In this document: positions 60,374 to 64,000 of the stretch, one piece after another | Layout: each line of letters opens with the position of its first letter | Numbering within the stretch: position 1 is the stretch's first letter | From: Staphylococcus carnosus | GTDB taxonomy: Bacteria > Bacillota > Bacilli > Staphylococcales > Staphylococcaceae | Reading direction: 5' to 3' | NCBI RefSeq assembly: GCF_900458435.1 | Contig: NZ_UHCT01000001.1 | Span: forward strand, 1,736,001 to 1,800,000 | DNA: 64,000 nt | Program-made: the position numbers and the translations under genes | Notes under the pieces: generated by a model | Seen by the model: the letters and a program-made list of their open reading frames with translations, nothing else | The model's database searches: none | What the model was told of the DNA's origin: nothing

Positions 60374-62161
60374 TTAATCTTCTTTATTCAATTCTTTTTG
60401 TAAACTTTCTGCAACTTTTTCAGGTAAGCCTGCCTCTTTAAGATCTTCTAGTGTTGCTTCTCTCATTTTCTTAATTGAACCAAATGTGCGTAATAATGTT
60501 GTTTTACGTTTCGGACCAATTCCTTCAATTTCATCTAATGCTGAAGTAAAGCTATGTTTTTGTCTTGTTTTACGGTGAAATGTAATTGCGAAGCGATGGA
60601 CTTCATCTTGAATTCGTTGCAATAAATAGAAAGCTTGGCTGTTCTTTTTCAAAGGCACTACTTCTGCAGCTGGTCCATATAACAGCTCAGATGTTCTGTG
60701 TTTATCATTTTTTCTTAAACCGGCTACAGGAATATCTAACCCTAATTCATTTTCTAATACATCGATTGCCACCGACATTTGACCTTTACCACCATCGACG
60801 ATAATCAAGTCCGGTAACGGGAGACCATCATTCAACACACGCGTATATCGTCTGCGTATGACTTCTTGCATCGATTTATAATCATCTGGTCCTTCGACTG
60901 TTTTAATTTTATATTTACGATAGCCTTTTTTATCCGGTTTACCATCTACAAAAGTAACCATGGCCGATACAGCATCGACACCTTGAATATTTGAGTTATC
61001 AAATGCTTCAATTCGAATCGGTGTTTGAATGCCCATTTGTTCACCTAATTCTTCAATGGCTTTTACAGTTCTTGATTCATCTCGCGCAATCAATTCAAAT
61101 TTATTTTGAAGTGATACTTCAGCATTATGATTAGCCATATTCACTAAATCTTTCTTTTGACCGCGAACAGGTTGTAAAATCTTCGTATCTACAACAGATT
61201 CAATCATTTTTTTATCTAAATTTTTAGGTACATGGACTTCTTTAGGTAATAAATGCTGATTTAATCGATAAAACTGTCCAATGAATGTATAAAATTCTTC
61301 TTCAGGTGTTTGCTGTAATGGAATCATAGTCGTATCACGTTGAATCATATTCCCATTACGAACAAAGAAAACTTGGATACACATCCATCCTTTTGAAATA
61401 TAATAACCAAATACATCACGCGCTGTATTATCTGCAGACATAATGTTCTGCTTTTTAGTTAAATTATGGATATTTTGTATTAAATCACGATATTCTTTTG
61501 CTTGTTCAAATTCTAAATTTTCACTTGCTGCTTGCATACGTGATTCTAAATTTTTAATAATAGTCTTGTCCTCACCATTCAAAAAGTCGCTTACTTCTTG
61601 AGTCATATCATCATATTCTTTTTGGTCTACATCGTAAACACATGGACCTAAACATTGACCAATATGATAATACAAACATAATTTATTCGGCATCTTATCA
61701 CATTTACGAAATGGATAAATCCGATCTAACAGTTTTTTTGTTTCAACAGCTGCATACGCATTTGGATATGGTCCAAAATATTTGCCAGATCCTTTTTTGA
61801 CAGTTCGTGTTACTAATAATCTAGGATATTTTTCTTTTGTAATTTTGATAAACGGGTAACTTTTATCATCTTTAAGCAGAATATTATAACGTGGCTGATA
61901 TTGCTTGATGAGATTCAATTCTAATAACAAAGATTCAGTTTCGCTATCTGTAACAATAAACTCAAAGTTGCGTATTTCTCCAACCAAACGTGTCGTCTTC
62001 GCATCATGTGCACCCGTAAAGTATGAACGCAGACGATTGCGTAGGCGTTTTGCTTTACCTACATAAATCACTTGATTATTACGATCTTTCATTAAATAGC
62101 AACCTGGTTCAAAAGGAACCACTGACAACTTTTCTTTAATTTTCTCTTTGTAAGCCTCCAT
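60374..62161 (-). CDS. uvrC: Excinuclease ABC subunit C
   Basis: UvrC makes both incisions in nucleotide excision repair. The 595-residue protein has an N-terminal GIY-YIG nuclease domain ([20 protein letters not shown]), a cysteine cluster ([20 protein letters not shown]), a UVR motif ([15 protein letters not shown] near residue 212) and an RNase H-like C-terminal nuclease ([25 protein letters not shown]). Terminal HhH motifs ([19 protein letters not shown]) close the protein. Confidence 0.96.
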   Translation of the reverse strand: MEAYKEKIKEKLSVVPFEPGCYLMKDRNNQVIYVGKAKRLRNRLRSYFTGAHDAKTTRLVGEIRNFEFIVTDSETESLLLELNLIKQYQPRYNILLKDDKSYPFIKITKEKYPRLLVTRTVKKGSGKYFGPYPNAYAAVETKKLLDRIYPFRKCDKMPNKLCLYYHIGQCLGPCVYDVDQKEYDDMTQEVSDFLNGEDKTIIKNLESRMQAASENLEFEQAKEYRDLIQNIHNLTKKQNIMSADNTARDVFGYYISKGWMCIQVFFVRNGNMIQRDTTMIPLQQTPEEEFYTFIGQFYRLNQHLLPKEVHVPKNLDKKMIESVVDTKILQPVRGQKKDLVNMANHNAEVSLQNKFELIARDESRTVKAIEELGEQMGIQTPIRIEAFDNSNIQGVDAVSAMVTFVDGKPDKKGYRKYKIKTVEGPDDYKSMQEVIRRRYTRVLNDGLPLPDLIIVDGGKGQMSVAIDVLENELGLDIPVAGLRKNDKHRTSELLYGPAAEVVPLKKNSQAFYLLQRIQDEVHRFAITFHRKTRQKHSFTSALDEIEGIGPKRKTTLLRTFGSIKKMREATLEDLKEAGLPEKVAESLQKELNKED

Positions 62162-62284
62162 TATTTTCCTCCTTTCTTTCAGATTAATAGTTCTGCAGAT
62201 TTAATGATTGATTCGACTGTCATTATAGCATCTATATATCTGGGTTACCTAGTTGCGTGCTTGCAGTCGGCATTTACAACGCAC

Positions 62285-62318
62285 AAAAAAACTGGACCAC
62301 CTCAAAAGTGAATCCAGC
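62285..62318 (-). terminator. trxA terminator
   Basis: CTGGATTCAC and GTGGTCCAG arms with a short loop, followed by seven T on the minus strand. Confidence 0.85.
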
Positions 62319-62401
62319 CTTCTTGACTAACCTATTATATCCGACGATATTCTTGAAAGTTTCAACTTTAAACGCCGAAACAAGACATTATTCAATGCAA
62401 C

Positions 62402-62716
62402 TTATAGGTGTTTGTTTAAAACTTCTGCTAAGTTTTCTTTTGGTTGGAAACCAACAACTTTATCTACTGGTTTGCCATCTTTGAATACGATTAGAGTTGG
62501 AATACTCATAACTTCGAATTTAGCAGCAGTGTTAGGGTTTTCGTCAACATCTAATTTTAAGATGTCTGCTTTACCTTCAAAGTCTTGCGCTAATTCTTCT
62601 AGTACTGGAGCGATCATTTTACATGGTCCGCACCAAGTTGCCCAGAAATCTACTAATTTAACACCGTCTTGAACTTTTTCATCAAAGTTTGAGTCAGTTA
62701 CTTTAACTAATGCCAT
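62402..62716 (-). CDS. trxA: Thioredoxin
   Basis: TrxA reduces protein disulfides with electrons from thioredoxin reductase. The 104-residue protein has the active site [14 protein letters not shown] near residue 29 and the cis-Pro loop [12 protein letters not shown]. It is preceded by AAGGAGG and lies between mutS2 and uvrC, as in other staphylococci. Confidence 0.97.
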   Translation of the reverse strand: MALVKVTDSNFDEKVQDGVKLVDFWATWCGPCKMIAPVLEELAQDFEGKADILKLDVDENPNTAAKFEVMSIPTLIVFKDGKPVDKVVGFQPKENLAEVLNKHL

Positions 62717-62849
62717 AAATATCGTTCCTCCTTAGGAATTTAATGATGAACAAAGTATATCAGATACATTTTGAAAATGCACTGGCTTTGCTCATGAATA
62801 TTAGTATAATACTTGTGTTTTTTTCCGTTATATTCTTATTATTTAAAAG

Positions 62850-64000
62850 TTATTTCAATTCAGCAACTGTTACACCAAATCCGCCTTCACTTGGCATACC
62901 TGTTCGGAAAGAAGCAACATTTTTATGTTTTTTCAAATGCTGCTGTACAGCTTTCTGTAATGCACCTGTTCCCTTTCCGTGAATAATATAAACGTTTTCG
63001 TAGTTGCTGAGCATAGCTTGGTCAAGATATTGATCGAGTGCAGTGATGGCTTCTTCGTATCTATATCCTCTCAAATCTAATTCCATTTTCACTGCAGAAC
63101 GATTTGTTCGAGAAACTGTTTTTGCTGGTTTTTCTTGTGCTTTCTTTTTCTTTTCTAAATCAGCAATCGGCAATTTCATTTTTATAATGCCCATTTGTAC
63201 GACCGCTTCATCGTCATCCAATATTTCTAGTACTTCACCTTTTTGACCATATGTTAAGACTTTAACTTCATCGCCTGCTTGGATTTCATCCCATTTTTGC
63301 TTTTTAACATTCTGCTTAATATCTGTACCTTCATATTGTTCATCCAAATGCTTACGTTTTTCAATCAATTCATGTTCTTTAACTTCAGCATTTTTTTCAT
63401 CGCGCATGTGACGCAAGTCTTTAATAATATCGTCTGCTTCTTTTGTAGCAGCTTTCACACGTTGATTGGCTTTGACTTTAGCATCATCCATGAGTTGTTT
63501 CTCATAATTTTGATATTGTTCATATTTTTTATTCAAATCACCATGGACTTGTTTCGCTTCTCTTAATAGTCGATCTAATTCAATACGTTGGTCTTCTACT
63601 TTTTTAGCATTTGTCTCTAAGGAAGCAATCATATTATTAATTTCTTGTTCATCTTGGCCGATTAAAGATTTTGCTTCACGGATGATGTTGCCGCTGAGCC
63701 CTAATTTGCTGGAAATTTCAAATGCATTAGAACGACCCGGAACACCCATCAACAATTTGTAGGTTGGACTGAGTATATTAACATCGAATTCGACACTCGC
63801 ATTCATAACACCTTCGCGGTTATAACTATAGGCTTTTAATTCTGGATAATGCGTTGTAGCCATAACTAAAGAACCTAGTTTTTGCACATGGTCTAAAATA
63901 CTCATCGCAAGGGCTGCACCTTCACTAGGATCAGTGCCTGCACCTAACTCATCAAATAAAATTAAACTATTATGGTCTGCGTGTTTTAAAATTTCTACAA
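62850..64000 (-). CDS. mutS2: MutS2 family ATPase/endonuclease, 5' end cut by window
   Basis: C-terminal about 383 residues of MutS2, an ABC-type ATPase of the MutS family that suppresses homologous recombination and, in B. subtilis, acts on collided ribosomes. The frame is open to the right edge. Visible are the Walker B region [17 protein letters not shown], the ABC H-loop-like [11 protein letters not shown], a long coiled coil ([16 protein letters not shown]...), a KOW-like region ([17 protein letters not shown]) and a C-terminal Smr domain with [11 protein letters not shown] and [11 protein letters not shown]. The N-terminal half lies beyond 64000. Confidence 0.94.
   Translation of the reverse strand, partial: VEILKHADHNSLILFDELGAGTDPSEGAALAMSILDHVQKLGSLVMATTHYPELKAYSYNREGVMNASVEFDVNILSPTYKLLMGVPGRSNAFEISSKLGLSGNIIREAKSLIGQDEQEINNMIASLETNAKKVEDQRIELDRLLREAKQVHGDLNKKYEQYQNYEKQLMDDAKVKANQRVKAATKEADDIIKDLRHMRDEKNAEVKEHELIEKRKHLDEQYEGTDIKQNVKKQKWDEIQAGDEVKVLTYGQKGEVLEILDDDEAVVQMGIIKMKLPIADLEKKKKAQEKPAKTVSRTNRSAVKMELDLRGYRYEEAITALDQYLDQAMLSNYENVYIIHGKGTGALQKAVQQHLKKHKNVASFRTGMPSEGGFGVTVAELK

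Overview
This 64 kb window is a low-GC Firmicute chromosome segment. It is almost certainly a coagulase-negative Staphylococcus. The gene order psm-beta / HAD phosphatase / GNAT / bshC / mraZ-rsmH-ftsL-pbp1-mraY-murD-divIB-ftsA-ftsZ-ylmDE-sepF-ylmGH-divIVA / T-box-ileS / lspA-rluD / pyr operon / rqcH / gmk-rpoZ / coaBC-priA is the staphylococcal arrangement. PyrK and a class 1B PyrD encoded inside the pyr cluster, together with sequence divergence from S. aureus, point away from S. aureus. The S. simulans/S. carnosus group is a guess, not a demonstration.

Layout. 1-6.8 kb: priA (cut by the left edge), coaBC, a thioredoxin-like gene, rpoZ, gmk and rqcH. 6.8-8.7 kb: a stand-alone CpsB-type phosphatase, a VOC protein, a 27-codon membrane peptide and a small hypothetical. 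8.7-20.7 kb: the pyrimidine cluster pyrR-pyrP-pyrB-pyrC-carA-carB-pyrK-pyrD-pyrF-pyrE on the minus strand, with two PyrR-type attenuators. 21-27.1 kb: rluD, lspA, a CHAP-domain protein, a frameshifted VOC dioxygenase-like gene and ileS with its T-box leader. 27.1-41.3 kb: the division and cell wall (dcw) cluster. 41.4-44.8 kb: bshC and small genes.

The accessory part is 44.8-53.3 kb. It holds a two-domain membrane-anchored protein, two PSM-beta peptides, tRNA-Arg(TCT), and a three-gene operon (helical protein, lipoprotein, membrane-anchored HIRAN-like protein). A second lipoprotein with a related N-terminus, two unknown small proteins (one with its ribosome binding site and start codon tandemly duplicated), a GNAT, two VOC proteins and a 59-residue membrane protein follow. 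53.3-64 kb returns to core genes: a YfcE-type phosphodiesterase interrupted by a stop codon, rdgB, murI, a MarR/oxidoreductase pair, sdhCAB with a CcpA-like site and a Fur-like box upstream, uvrC, trxA and mutS2 (cut by the right edge).

Most of the window is housekeeping: pyrimidine synthesis feeding nucleotide pools, peptidoglycan and septum assembly, respiration and DNA repair. I see no CRISPR array, transposase, integrase or recognisable defence system. The least explained material is the 46.8-51.3 kb stretch and several small ORFs and hairpins in intergenic regions. Two conserved genes carry apparent inactivating lesions (a frameshift near 23530 and an in-frame TAA at 53456-53458). They are either recent decay or sequencing errors.
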